From contig CM054062.1 in assembly GCA_028641055.1 (NCBI GenBank), positions 9,823,638 through 9,887,637 on the forward strand: DNA of 64,000 nucleotides, in the 5' to 3' direction. This document shows, piece by piece, positions 47,501 to 59,275 of the stretch. The translations under genes were made by a program, and so were the position numbers. How positions within the stretch are numbered: position 1 is the first letter of the stretch; each line of letters opens with the position of its first letter. The stretch comes from Alopecurus myosuroides. Taxonomy: Eukaryota; Streptophyta; Magnoliopsida; Poales; Poaceae. The notes under the pieces were generated by a model. That model saw only the letters and a list, made by a program, of their open reading frames with translations, was not told the origin of the DNA and did no database searches.

Positions 47501-49164
47501 ATGAGTGACTGACAGGGGGCCCTCCCTGTCAGCACTCAGCCGAAAAAAGGTGTGGGATTTATCCCGGGGGAGCCAGGGGTCGAACCCGCGATCTCCCCTC
47601 GCGTGCACAAAGACTGAACCAGTTGCGCTGCGCTGCGTTGCTTGTCAGTAACCTACGCGCAGTGAGGATAACGTTACCAAGGCGCTAACTGAATTTTCTG
47701 ACGAACAGAAACATCCGCGACTGCAACCTGACGGAGCGGCCGGCGGCGATCAACGGAATCGTGCTCGATGTGATGGTGCTGCTGTGTCGTGGTGTTGGTA
47801 GCTTGCATTTGCGCGATGCGGAGCTGACAGAGAGGAAGGAGGAGATGGACATCGCGTGCTCACCGGGAGGTTGGCCGCGGATGAACTCGACGTCGGAGGC
47901 GACTGCTGCGGCGGTGACGAGGACGGCGGCGTGGCTCCCGTGATCCTCCCAGCTAGCTCTGGTGTCCAACAGAGGGATGGAGGGGTGGCGGTTCTGTTTC
48001 TGTGTCTACGTGTGGTGGAGGATGGCCATGGCAGAGACGGTGGTCGGAGTTCAGAGCGGGTGGCCTCCGGCGAGGGATTCAGAGAGGGTAGAAGGCGCCG
48101 GGAGAGAGAAATTGGCGGCGCCTTGACGGGAGAGAGACCTAGGGTTAGCCTAGGGCTGCGCGCGCTGCTCGAGGGGAACTATATAGGGGACAGGGCCTCG
48201 GATCGGCCGTCGCTGCTCCGTCGTGCCGCCGTGGCACGCGCGGATGCGCGCCGTACATGGGAGAGATAGGTGGGGCGCGCGACGAAGGGGTATCGGGCCG
48301 GCGGGCTGGCTGCGCGCTAGGCTAGTTGCTTAGGTGGGCTGGGCCAGGTAGTTAGGTGCTGCGCGCGCGGCTGTTTCCTTTTTATTTTTTTTTGCTTTCT
48401 GTTTTTTTTTGTAGCAATAGAAAATGGAAACATTTGATAGGGTTTTTAGTTTTAAAAAATTTAGTGAAAAAAATTCATGGGGAATTGTTATCTCAAAATC
48501 TATCAGTTGGCAATTTAGGTTTTTGAAATTTCAAATTTTTACTTGCTGTTTGGAAATTAAACCAAATTAGATGATTTTGAATATTTAATATGACTATTAA
48601 AACCAACACTTTAATAAAGTGACCCAAATGATTTAATTGGAAACAAAAGAGTATAAAATATTTTGGTTATTATTTTTATACTTTCAAATTGGGTTCTGTT
48701 TGAAAACATTTGGTTTGAATTGGAATAATTTGTTAATTAATATAGAAAACAACAACTTAATAGGGTGAACCCTATTATTAATTGGATTAAAAATATTGGA
48801 ATGGTTTGGTATTTTTATAATTTCCAAATGAGGTGCTGTTGATGATTTGCTTTGAATTTGAAACCAATTTGGAATGAATTAGTGGAAATAAAAACACCAT
48901 TTTATTAGTTTATCAATATTGAAAAATATGACAACAAATGGGTTGTTTTTATTTGTGATTTTTATTTCAAATGTTGTAACAGAGCAAGTATGAAATAACC
49001 ATTTGAAATTGTTTGAGTTTCATTATGAAAACAAGATAAAACACATGCAAAACAAATAGTAAACAAATGCAAACAAATAATTAAACATGATGACATGATG
49101 CAATACTTGAATTAAACATGAAACAAAACATTTTAAGGGGTATTTTCATACTTGGGATGTTACA
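44533..49164 (-). mobile_element. B 5' LTR
   Basis: 4632 bases. On the minus strand a TATA box CCCCTATATAGTT (48178-48186) is followed by CTAACCCTAGG and a C/T-rich leader. About 1 kb upstream of it and 3.6 kb downstream of it lie inside the LTR, so the transcript leader is very long. Confidence 0.95.
47570..47640 (-). other. tRNA-like module in B 5' LTR
   Basis: On the minus strand CAGCGCAACTGG (47630-47619) resembles an internal A box, and GGTTCGACCCC (about 47587-47577) resembles a B box. The spacing is like that of tRNA. It lies about 540 bases downstream of the TATA box, in the predicted leader. Confidence 0.5.
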
Positions 49165-51755
49165 GTTATGAATTAAACAAGTTTAAGCAAGAATTAAATG
49201 AATTTAATTCAAGTTTGAATTTAATTGAATTTTTATTTGTGCAAAACATTAAGTGGGATTCATATTTGAAAAGTTTATACTTTTAGGGTTGGAAAACATA
49301 TTTTATATGTTCAAAAAGAATTTAATTTGATCAAGTTATGAATTTAACAATATTAAATGATTTAAACAAGGTTTAAATCATTTAACCAATTTTAATTATT
49401 CAAAACATGAAACAAATTTTATATTTGAAAAGGTGGTTTAATTTTGCATGGAAAACATATTTCATTTGTTGAAATTGGATTTAAAATGAGCAAGTTATTA
49501 TTTTGGCAATTTTAAATGCAATAAAAAAGAAACAGTTGTTTTCAGCAATTTAAATTATTCAAAACAGCAAACAAAATTTATATTTGGAAAGTACATGAAA
49601 AGTTGATTGGAAAACATATTTAGTTTGTGGAATTTGGAATTTTTATGCCCAAGTTATGATTTTTGCAAGTTTAAGTGAATTAAACAAGTTTTTAAATATT
49701 TCACCAATTTAAAATATTCAAAACAGTAAACAAATTTTATATTTGTATAGAACATTTAATTTGGGACAGAAAACATATTTAAAAAGTTAAATTTGGAGTT
49801 TAGATGAATTAGTTATGCATTTTAGAAGATTTGGTGCAAATCTGCCATTTTTAGTTCATTAGGGACTTGGAAAATATTTTTCAGGGGCCTAGATTTAATC
49901 AACAGGGACCTATTGGTGATTACTGAGAAGGTGCTGTTCTAAAACAAAGGAAATAAAAAGATTTGGGTAAATGGTGGGAGGAGGGACTTGAACCCCCAAC
50001 CTCATGCTTCCTGCGCACAAGGGAAACCAGATGGGATGCTGCTGCTCTGTTGACAGATAAGGGGTTCGAAGGGGATTATGGTTCAGGAGTTGCACTGAAT
50101 CCACTTCGGAAAAATAAACAGGAAAAAGGTGGGGCTGGGGATTCGAACCCACGAGCGCTTGGGAGCGCGCTGTGGTCACTGCCACTGCGGTGGTCTTGAT
50201 TTGGTGATAGGAGAGGGGCAGACGGGAGGATATGGTTCAGAAACGGGGTGCTATTTTCTGAAACTGCAACTGTCACCGATCGCTCGCTGACAGGGAACGG
50301 AAGCAGCGATTTCCGGTGGTCACCTGCGCTGATGCGCTCGCGGGGCGCCGGGGTGCTGCGGCTCGTGCGTGTGCTTGGCGTGTGGGCTGCGAGAGGAGGA
50401 GGGAGGCGAGAGGAAGGGGACCGAGGAGGTGGGGCGCTCACCTTGGGGCGGACAGCAGGAGGCGGAGGAGACAGTGCAGCGGCCGACGATCTTGGAGCGG
50501 ACGGCGGCGGCGGCTCGAAGCTCCTCGGGGGCAACTGAGGGGTGGAGGAGCGAGAGGGAACCCCCAGGGTTCCATTCCCACGCCCAAAACGGCCGGAGGA
50601 GGTTGCTGGCGGCGGCGATCGCCGGTGGAAGGTGGAGGTTTTCGGGTGGAGGTGATGGTGCAGGTTCAGAGAGTTCACAGAGAGGAAATAGCAGAGGGTG
50701 GAAGAAAGGGAATGGAGGCGGTAGAGGGAGAAGGAGGGAGGAGGGAAAGGCATAGGGAACCCTAGGGTTAGGGCTTAGGTTATAGGGAGGGGGAAGGTGG
50801 TGATCACCGTTGCCTGTTCCTCTGATGCACGTGGACAGGGTGGATGGTGATCGTACAGGAAGAAGACGACAGAGAAGGAGGGTATGGGCCAAGGGAGATG
50901 GTGGGCTGGGGGGGAGTTGGGCCTCTCTCTCTCCCTGCTGTTTGGTTTTTTTTTGTTCTAGTTATTTTTTTTGCAGGAATAGAAATAGGAAGAAAGGAAG
51001 GAGTTTTAGGGTTAGGAATTTTAGGGCAAAAATTTGATAATGCTTATTTAAGTGATAGCAACAAATTGCAAGGTTTTGTTTTTCAAAAGTCCAAAATTAA
51101 ATTGCTGTTATTGGTTTGATTCAAATTTGAATGCATTTGAGTTTAAGTGGTTTATTGAAAACAAGATTTACATGTGGTGATCATATAGTTTTAATTGGAG
51201 GCAAAAGATTATAATTGTTTTGGGTAATTTTCAATAATTCCAAAAGGTTGCTGTTTGAAATTTGATTGGATTTGAAGTATCATTTGAATTGAGTGAATTT
51301 TTCAAAACAACATTTAAATGGTTTGAACCTTATAGATTAATGGAAACAAATGATTGATTTGTTTTGCAATTTTCATAACTTTCAAAAGGGTTGTTGTTTG
51401 GAAGAAAATCATAATTGAATTTGAAAAGGGTTTGATATTAAATGAATTTTTGATAGAAACAAATCAACAGTTTTGAAATCACAACTTTAATGGAAACAAA
51501 CAATTGTTTTATTTTGAATACTCTTTTGGAAATTGTAACATCACAAGGATGAAACAAAAGGTTTGAATTTTGGTTTGAAATTCAAATAGAAAACAAAGGA
51601 AAACAAATGAAAACAGTTGGAAAACAAATGGAAACAGAGGAAAACAAAAGGAAAACAAGCAAAACAATTGCAATCAACATGATGCCATGATGCAAAACAT
51701 AAAATAACAGAGGGCAAACATTCTAATGGCTATTTTTCATACTTGGGATGTTACA
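49165..51755 (-). mobile_element. A 3' LTR, right part
   Basis: It resumes after B with the repeated GTTAT and ends GGGATGTTACA. It matches 54952-57508. It carries two tRNA-like modules, a telomere-like CCCTAGGGTTAGGGCTTAGG on the plus strand near 50760, and a possible minus-strand TATA (CCCTATAACC, 50778-50787). Confidence 0.9.
49978..50190 (-). other. Two tRNA-like modules in A 3' LTR
   Basis: On the minus strand GGGGGTTCAAGTCCC (49997-49983) and GGGTTCGAATCCCC (50150-50137) are B-box-like T-arm sequences. Each has an A-box-like stretch about 40-45 bases upstream (AGCATCCCATCTGGTT and CCGCAGTGGCAGTG). Copies lie at 55763-55980 in the other LTR. Confidence 0.45.
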
Positions 51756-52633
51756 AAACGCCCCCCTTGAAGGAATCGCGCCCCGAGATTCCTACTGAGA
51801 AAAGAAAAGGTCCGGAAACTTCTTGGGAAGATCCTCTTGAGCTGTGACACGTGAAACACATCGTGCACCTTGGATAGACGTCAGGGAATTTGCAAACCAC
51901 CGGAACATTTTCAATTGAATGAAGTGGTTTTGCATGGAGGGTGTATAGCTGGATAGAACTTGATTCATTTGGAGAATAGACTATCTGGAATGTGGTGCTT
52001 CAGGAATGCTTCCTCGAAACAACCCCAGGTGATAGGAATGCCAGCTCTCATAGCCTGGAAGTTTTCGAAACAACAACAACCTTTCTGGCCAGACAGACTT
52101 GATATTTGGGAAGTTTTGATTAGACGCCGGTAGAAGAATTGAAGTGGAAAACAACAACAAGATTTCAACGAACGAAAAGGATGTTGAGAAGAACAGGATA
52201 TCAACATCGGGAAAACACGAGAACAAAACACTCCTGAGGTACTACGGAAAAACCCATCCGGGCTTCTAAAGGATCAATATCTACTGCTTAAGGAATAGAG
52301 GATCTGCTTCCGGGGCTTACACGCCTCCGTTCTCAATCATGAGTAGGCAACATGAAAAATCATGTCACAACCACCTCCATTCCTATGGTCTAGTAGATAT
52401 AACCATCCTAGGGAAAACAGGATTCGTGAAATCCTAACTTGAAAGTTTAGGTGAGAAGGGAAAACAACGTTGCACTTCCTTACCAGAAAAAGGGAGGGTG
52501 GGTGGGGAAAGAAGAAAAAGAACAGAATTCCTACTCTCGCGTTTCATTTTTCCTATATAGCTACAAAATAGTTTCTAGACTCAACTGCGACCAGTAAAAC
52601 GGATCCTACAAGCAGACAGGCTCTGATACCATT
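51756..52633 (-). other. A internal region: scrambled deletion derivative
   Basis: It is collinear with B but reduced from 5.8 kb to 0.9 kb. Pieces match B at about 38704-38785, 38974-39015, 41610-41715, 42737-42815 and 44170-44532. Several junctions fall on short shared sequences such as TCTT and ATCTGG. It keeps the polypurine tract (51756-51769) and the primer site (52619-52631). At 52250-52430 it holds a stretch resembling the start of the family LTR. No coding capacity remains. Confidence 0.85.
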
Positions 52634-55600
52634 TGTCGCACCCGGACTTCTAGGGGATACTCACAGTCCGTTAAACAGTAGATAAATGGCTTACGGGGCA
52701 TACCGGCACCCACATCTCAATATGAGCAGGCCAACACGTAAACGTGTGACAACCATTCTCTTACTATTCATCGTCTGCGCAAACCATCCCGTAGAAATCC
52801 AGATACTTCCGTTGACGTAGTTCAAACCATACACACACGGTACGTCAACGGCGTTTGAACAATTGATATCACAACAGATCTCTATGACACAAAAGATTGA
52901 AATAAGTTGCAAATAGCTCTCACTAGAGCAGAGATAGCAAATACAATCATCCAGAGGACACATGTCCCAACAATACATCATTACATCACAGCGGAAGCAT
53001 CCAAAATGTCTGAGTACAGACAAGAACCAAATAGGCCTAAGAGGCCGGAAACGAACAGACGGAGCCCATCCACGAAGTCTCGGATCCTGCCCGGGTCCGC
53101 TATCTACTCGTCAGCAGTCTCGTCATACTCCACGTAGTAGCCACCATGGGGATCTTCGGAAACGTCGTCTGCGGAAATCACAGCCCCAAAGGGGTCAGTA
53201 CATAAACGTACTGGCAAGCAAGACTCACAGTTCACCAAAGTGTAACCCGTCAACACCAAGCACAGATGCTTTGGGTTCAACGGAAGAGAGGGGATATAAA
53301 AGATGCTGCAACTGGCTGCTCTAACCAACTACAGAGTTACTACCACTTCCGGCTAACAGAAAGGAGATAAGATCGCGTATCGTAACCAACTATAGCTAAC
53401 CACCAAACAAACCCATCCTGGATCTCGCCCCTTATCCAAAGAAGCAATCCAAGGATAACTCACACAGTTGGATTAATGATGGTTCAAATTATTGTGTCAA
53501 TAAGCCTATTACTAGTCAAGTTCTTAATCATTGGGTGTAAGGTTGTTAATCATTAGGTTTAAGTTGTCCTGAGTACTTGTTAGCCAGTACTTTCACCAAG
53601 TAGTCCATAACCGCGGAAAACACGGCTTCTCGAGAAGATTTATCCCTGCAGGGGTGCACCAATTTGGCCGTACACGTAAGAATATCCCGCCGGACGGGAA
53701 TCAAACCCACCAAGCGAGGTACTCAACACAACTCAACTCTTCTTCGCATCAAGCCCAAAGAACCTTGGGCGCACGGCTAATCGAGCCCCAAAGAAAGGGG
53801 ACCCTCATAGCACTCTAAGAACGTGTCCCCCTATATGCCGACTACAAAAGTTCCACCCTGGCCTGGGCTCGCAAAAACATGCATGCGGCAAATGGAAAAA
53901 CACGAACTAAATGAGGCGATTTGGACGAGATGCGAATCGAATCAAATTGAGGGGGGCGCCCATACTCGCTTCCCACATGCGGTTAGCGCGCTCATCATGG
54001 ATCAGTAGACAAGACCCTTTTCCTATTAGGGTCGACACTAGCAGGCCTCAAAACCACGTAGGGCCTCCTGCCGGTGCCTTATCATCAAATTATTATTAAC
54101 AATAACATTAGCATGATTGATTGATTAAACATCGAGCCCCCAGAGCATAATGAAATAGTAACAGAAAGTAACAGGTAACAGACTCGAGCAAAGCAACCCT
54201 AAGCATGCTAGTAAGACACGGGCAACAAGCAATGGTTATAGGTATGGAGGTGAGGCAATATCAGGGTTCAGGATATCATGTGATAGGATCGAACAGAAAC
54301 AACTATTCATAGGGCTAGCAGAATAGACAACGGAAAAGAATCGGTATCCAATGTTGAAAGGAACACGATGGTTCATGTGAGTGAATACTTGCCTGCAAAC
54401 CCAGTAGCCTGGTACTGAGCTAACTCCTTAGAAGGGGTGTCGTAAGTATCGTCGGTCTCAACGTCGCCGTTTATCCGAGAAGAAGCAAACAAACAACGCA
54501 GAGAACAAACAATCAATAACATGGCATAGTGCACAAACATGGGATGATGCATGACCATTTAATTGATGCATCAAAATAACTAGTTGACATGGTAACAACA
54601 TGATTAAATGGACCCTCATGCAATTTGGATTGCATATGAAAAGCCCATGAATTATGGTTGAATTAATTGTTTTACAACTAAGCAACATGTGAAAGTGGAT
54701 TAGCATGATGCATGTATGAGGAAAACAGTAAAATAACAACAATAGAATCAATTGGAAATAAGGTTTACCAAGTTTGGAAATTCATTTATTAAGTTAAGAA
54801 ATTTTGGTTCCTTAAAGGTGTCACACAAGCATTTGTTGTTTTCACCAAGTTTAATTGTTCAAAATAGATAACAAAGTTCATATTTGAAAATAACACCAAA
54901 TTTTAGGTGGAATACATGTTTCACTTGTTGAAAAAGGATTTCAAATAAATTAGTTATGAATTAAACAAGTTTAAGCAAGAATTAAATGAATTTAATTCAA
55001 GTTTGAATTTAATTGAATTTTTATTTGTGCAAAACATTAAGTGGGATTCATATTTGAAAAGTTTATACTTTTAGGGTTGGAAAACATATTTTATATGTTC
55101 AAAAAGAATTTAATTTGATCAAGTTATGAATTTAACAATATTAAATGATTTAAACAAGGTTTAAATCATTTAACCAATTTTAATTATTCAAAACATGAAA
55201 CAAATTTTATATTTGAAAAGGTGGTTTAATTTTGCATGGGAAACATATTTCATTTGTTGAAATTGGATTTAAAATGAGCAAGTTATTATTTTGGCAATTT
55301 TAAATGCAATAAATAAGAAACAGTTGTTTTCAGCAATTTAAATTATTCAAAACAGAAAACAAAATTTATATTTGGAAAGTACATGAAAAGTTGATTGGAA
55401 AACATATTTAGTTTGTGGAATTTGGAATTTTTATGCCCAAGTTATGATTTTTGCAAGTTTAAGTGAATTAAACAAGTTTTTAAATATTTCACCAATTTAA
55501 AATATTCAAAACAGTAAACAAATTTTATATTTGGATAGAAAATTTAATTTGGGACAGAAAAAATATTTAAAAAGTTAAATTTGGAGTTTAGATGAATTAG

Positions 55601-57508
55601 TTATGCATTTTAGAAGATTTGGTGCAAATCTGCAATTTTTAGTTCATTAGGGACTTGGAAAATATTTTTCAGGGGCCTAGATTTAATCAACAGGGACCTA
55701 TTGGTGATTACTGAGAAGGTGCTGTTCTAAAACAAAGGAAATAAAAATATTTGGGTAAATGGTGGGAGGGGGGACTTGAACCCCCAACCTCATGCTTCCT
55801 GCGCACAAGGGAAACCAGATGGGATGCTGCTGCTCCGTTGACAGATAAGGGGTTCGAAGGGGATTATGGTTCAGGAGTTGCACTGAATCCACTTCGGAAA
55901 AATAAACAGGAAAAAGGTGGGGCTGGGGATTCGAACCCACGAGCGCTTGGGAGCGCGCTGCGGTCACTGCCACTACGGTGGGCTTGATTTGGTGATAGGA
56001 GAGGGGCAAACGGGAGGATATGGTTCAGAAACGGGGTGCTATTTTCTGAAACTCTAACTGTCACCGATCGCTCGCTGACAGGGAACGGAAGCAGCGATTT
56101 CCGGTGGTCACCTGCGCTGATGCGCTCGCGGGGTGCCGTGGTGCTGCGGCTCGTGCGTGTGCTTGGCGTGTGGGCTGCGAGAGGAGGAGGGAGGCGAGAG
56201 GAAGGGGACCGAGGAGGTAGGGCGCTCACCTTGGGGCGGACAGCAGGAGGCGGAGGAGACAGTGCAGCGGCCGGCGATCTTGGAGCGGACGGCGGCGGCG
56301 GCTCGAAGCTCCTCGGGGGCAACCGAGGGGTGGAGGAGCGAGAGGGAACCCCCAGGGTTCCATTCCCACGCCCAAAACGGCCGGAGGAGGTTGCTGGCGG
56401 CGGCGATCGCCGGTGGAAGGTGGAGGTTTTCGGGTGGAGGTGATGGTGCAGGTTCAGAGAGTTCACAGAGAGGAAATAGCAGAGGGTGGAAGAAAGGGAA
56501 TGGAGGCGGTAGAGGGAGAAGGAGGGAGGAGGGAAAGGCATAGGGAACCCTAGGGTTAGGGCTTAGGTTATAGGGAGGGGGAAGGTGGTGATCACCGTTG
56601 CCTGTTCCTCTGATGCACGTGGACAGGGTGGATGGTGATCGTACAGGAAGAAGACGACAGAGAAGGGGGGTATGGGCCAAGGGAGATGGTGGGCTGGGGG
56701 GGAGTTGGGCCTCTCTCTCTCCCTGCTGTTTGGTTTTTTTTTTGTTCTAGTTATTTTTTTTTTGCAGGAATAGAAATAAGAAGAAAGGAAGGAGTTTTAG
56801 GGTTAGGAATTTTAGGGCAAAAATTTGATAATGCTTATTTAAGTGATAGCAACAAATTGCAAGGTTTTGTTTTTCAAAAGTCCAAAATTAAATTGCTGTT
56901 ATTGGTTTGATTCAAATTTGAATGCATTTGAGTTTAAGTGGTTTATTGAAAACAAGATTTACATGTGGTGATCATATAGTTTTAATTGGAGGCAAAAGAT
57001 TATAATTGTTTTGGGTAATTTTCAATAATTCCAAAAGGTTGCTGTTTGAAATTTGATTGGATTTGAAGTATCATTTGAATTGAGTGAATTTTTCAAAACA
57101 ACATTTAAATGGTTTGAACCTTATAGATTAATGGAAACAAATGATTGATTTGTTTTGCAATTTTCATAACTAATTTGAAAAGGGTTTGATATAAATGAAT
57201 TTTTGATAGAAACAAATCAACAGTTTTGAAATCACAACTTTAATGGAAACAAACAATTGTTTTATTTTGAATACTCTTTTGGAAATTGTAACATCACAAG
57301 GACGAAACAAAAGGTTTGAATTTTGGTTTGAAATTCAAATAGAAAACAAAGGAAAACAAATGAAAACAGTTGGAAAACAAATGAAAACAGAGGAAAACAA
57401 AAGGAAAACAAGCAAAACAATTGCAATCAACATGATGCCATGATGCAAAACATAAAATAACAGAGAGCAAACATTCTAATGGCTATTTTTCATACTTGGG
57501 ATGTTACA
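52634..57508 (-). mobile_element. A 5' LTR
   Basis: 4875 bases, TGTCGCACCC...GGGATGTTACA, followed by the duplication ATGTC. It lacks 34 bases present in the other LTR near 51390. It carries tRNA-like modules at 55763-55835 and 55921-55985. Confidence 0.93.
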
Positions 57509-57513
57509 ATGTC

Positions 57514-58960
57514 ATTCATCGCATCTTTGCCAAAGTTTGCACGCTTCGGTTAGCCCCAGTGGTGGAACGTTTAACTCACTCACACCAGTTCGCCTTCATT
57601 AAGGAGAGACATATTCATGTTGGTATCATGGAGATTCATGAGATTATGCATGGAGTAAAGTTTCGTCACCTTAAGGGTGTGTTCCTCAAGCTGGATTTCC
57701 AGAAAGCTTATGATCGTCTGGACTGGGCCTCCGACAGGTCCTCGAGCGACAAGGGTTTGATAACCGGGTCATCTGCTGGATCATGCAGACTGTTATGAGT
57801 GGAAACACGACGATTAATATAAATGGATAGAGGTCCATATTTTAGGTCGTCCCGCGGGGTGAGACAGGGTGATCCTATATTCCCTCTCCTTTTCAACTGT
57901 GTTGTTGACTCCTTAACGACTATCCTAGACTTGGCTAGGGTGGCTCGTCACATCTTGGGTGTGGTCGGCCACCTGATTCCGGGAGGTGGGGTGACCCACC
58001 TCCAATATGCGGGTGACACGATGATTATGGTGGAGGGCTTGGAGCTTGACATCTGCCACCTTAGGTTCCTCCTTCTTTGTTATTAGGCTATGTCGACCTC
58101 AAAATAAAGTTTGATAAGAGTGAGGTGGTGGTTCTGGGCTTCCCCAGGAGATCAACAGCGGATTGCGGACACCTTCAACTGTAAGTTGGCCTCTTTCCCT
58201 GTTGAATATCTAGGGGTCCCGCTTGGCGACTCCCGGATCCTAAGACGAGGGTCGAGCCATGGCGCAGTAGATTCACCTCTAAGGCGAGCAAATCAATGCT
58301 TATTGACTCCTGCCTATCTAGCCTCCCCATGTATACGATGGGCCTATATATCCTTCCGGAAGGGGCTCATAAGGCCTTTGATAAGGAACTCCCGCGCTTC
58401 TTCTGTTCGACAGACAATGGCCAGCAGAAGTACCACATGGTCAAATGGGCTCATATATGTGCCCCTAAAGATTTTGGGGCATAGGGATTATTGCTTCCCA
58501 CAAGATGAACACCACTCTCATGCTTCAATGGGTATGTCATATCCTGCAGGACGATGGAGGGCTATGGCTTCAGCTTATCAAAGCGAAATACCTGAGAGGC
58601 TGTCCTCTGTTATCCTGTGATCACCGGGAGGGATCCCAGTTCTGTCAATCCATCAAATCCATCAAGAATGAGAACTGGAAGGGTACACGTGTTATCGTTG
58701 GGAATGGGAGGAACACCCTCTTTAGGGTGGATGTTTGTCTTGGTGATAGACCTCTCCAACTTGTCTATTCGTGCCTGTTTGCGATTTGTTCAGCTCCATT
58801 GCTCTTAGTTGCCGACGTCGCGCCGCATGGAATTTGGAACGTCTCGTTCCGAAGGACATTTGGTGCAGCAGAAGCGGCATCATGGACTGAACTTAGAAAC
58901 GCGTTACCACCCCCCTAGCGGGGGCTCCAGATAGAAGTACATGGTTGGCCCCATCTGGGT
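57514..58960 (+). pseudogene. LINE, 3' part: reverse transcriptase and C-terminal region
   Basis: It continues the RT domain interrupted at 31752, directly after the duplication. KGVFLKLDFQKAYDRLDW is the first catalytic block, RGVRQGDPIFPLLFN the next. The active-site motif reads YAGD (58006-58017) where YADD is expected, so a catalytic aspartate is lost. FPVEYLGVPLGDSR and a C-terminal region with WVCHILQDDGGLWLQL follow. Several frameshifts. The coding remains end near 58918; no poly-A tail is seen. Confidence 0.88.
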
Positions 58961-59275
58961 CCTTCTCGGTTAAGTCGGTTTGTGGGTCAGCATAGTCAGG
59001 GGAAGGGCGACTTTCCACGCCCTGTTTCCCCTCCCTCGCCGCATACCGCCCAACCCCGCTCTCTCCCTTGCTGATGTCGGCGACAACCCTCCATCCCATA
59101 CTGCCGCACCACCGGTAGAAGCCCATTCCGCTGCCGCAACTGCCTGCCGTAGACCCGCCGTAGACACGCCAACCTTCCTCCCTCCTCTAGACGAGCTTGC
59201 CGCTATCAGGCGAGGCCACAGGCAGCCCGCTCTCCACCACACCCGTTAGGCGTTCGGCGTTTTTCCTCTTCGGCA
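58961..59275. other. C-rich leader before the transposase gene
   Basis: No supported frame. GC-rich sequence typical of the 5' part of grass Harbinger genes. The transposon's left terminal repeat is not recognisable. Confidence 0.4.

Larger units (their letters stand above)
34076..49164 (-). mobile_element. B: nearly intact Tekay-type chromovirus, 15.1 kb
   Basis: A minus-strand Ty3/gypsy element with LTRs at 34076-38703 (3') and 44533-49164 (5'), about 4.63 kb each and roughly 99 percent identical by eye. The duplication GTTAT is at 34071-34075 and 49165-49169. It carries an initiator-methionine tRNA primer site, an extra ORF before gag, gag-pol with a C-terminal chromodomain, and a polypurine tract. 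Only two lesions are evident in gag-pol. It inserted in the 3' LTR of its relative A, so it is younger than A. Confidence 0.96.
31753..57508 (-). mobile_element. A: internally deleted chromovirus-family element, holding element B
   Basis: A minus-strand LTR element inserted in the LINE, with the duplication ATGTC at 31748-31752 and 57509-57513. The 3' LTR is 31753-34075 plus 49170-51755, split by element B. The internal region is only 51756-52633. The 5' LTR is 52634-57508. The LTRs are about 4.9 kb and differ by a 34-base deletion and scattered substitutions. It has no intact coding capacity, so it must have moved with proteins from relatives such as B. Confidence 0.93.

Noticed and set aside
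50076..50753. A 225-codon proline/serine-rich frame in both LTRs of A.
   Set aside because: Both copies derive from one LTR by reverse transcription, the composition is that of a C-rich leader, and no domain is visible.
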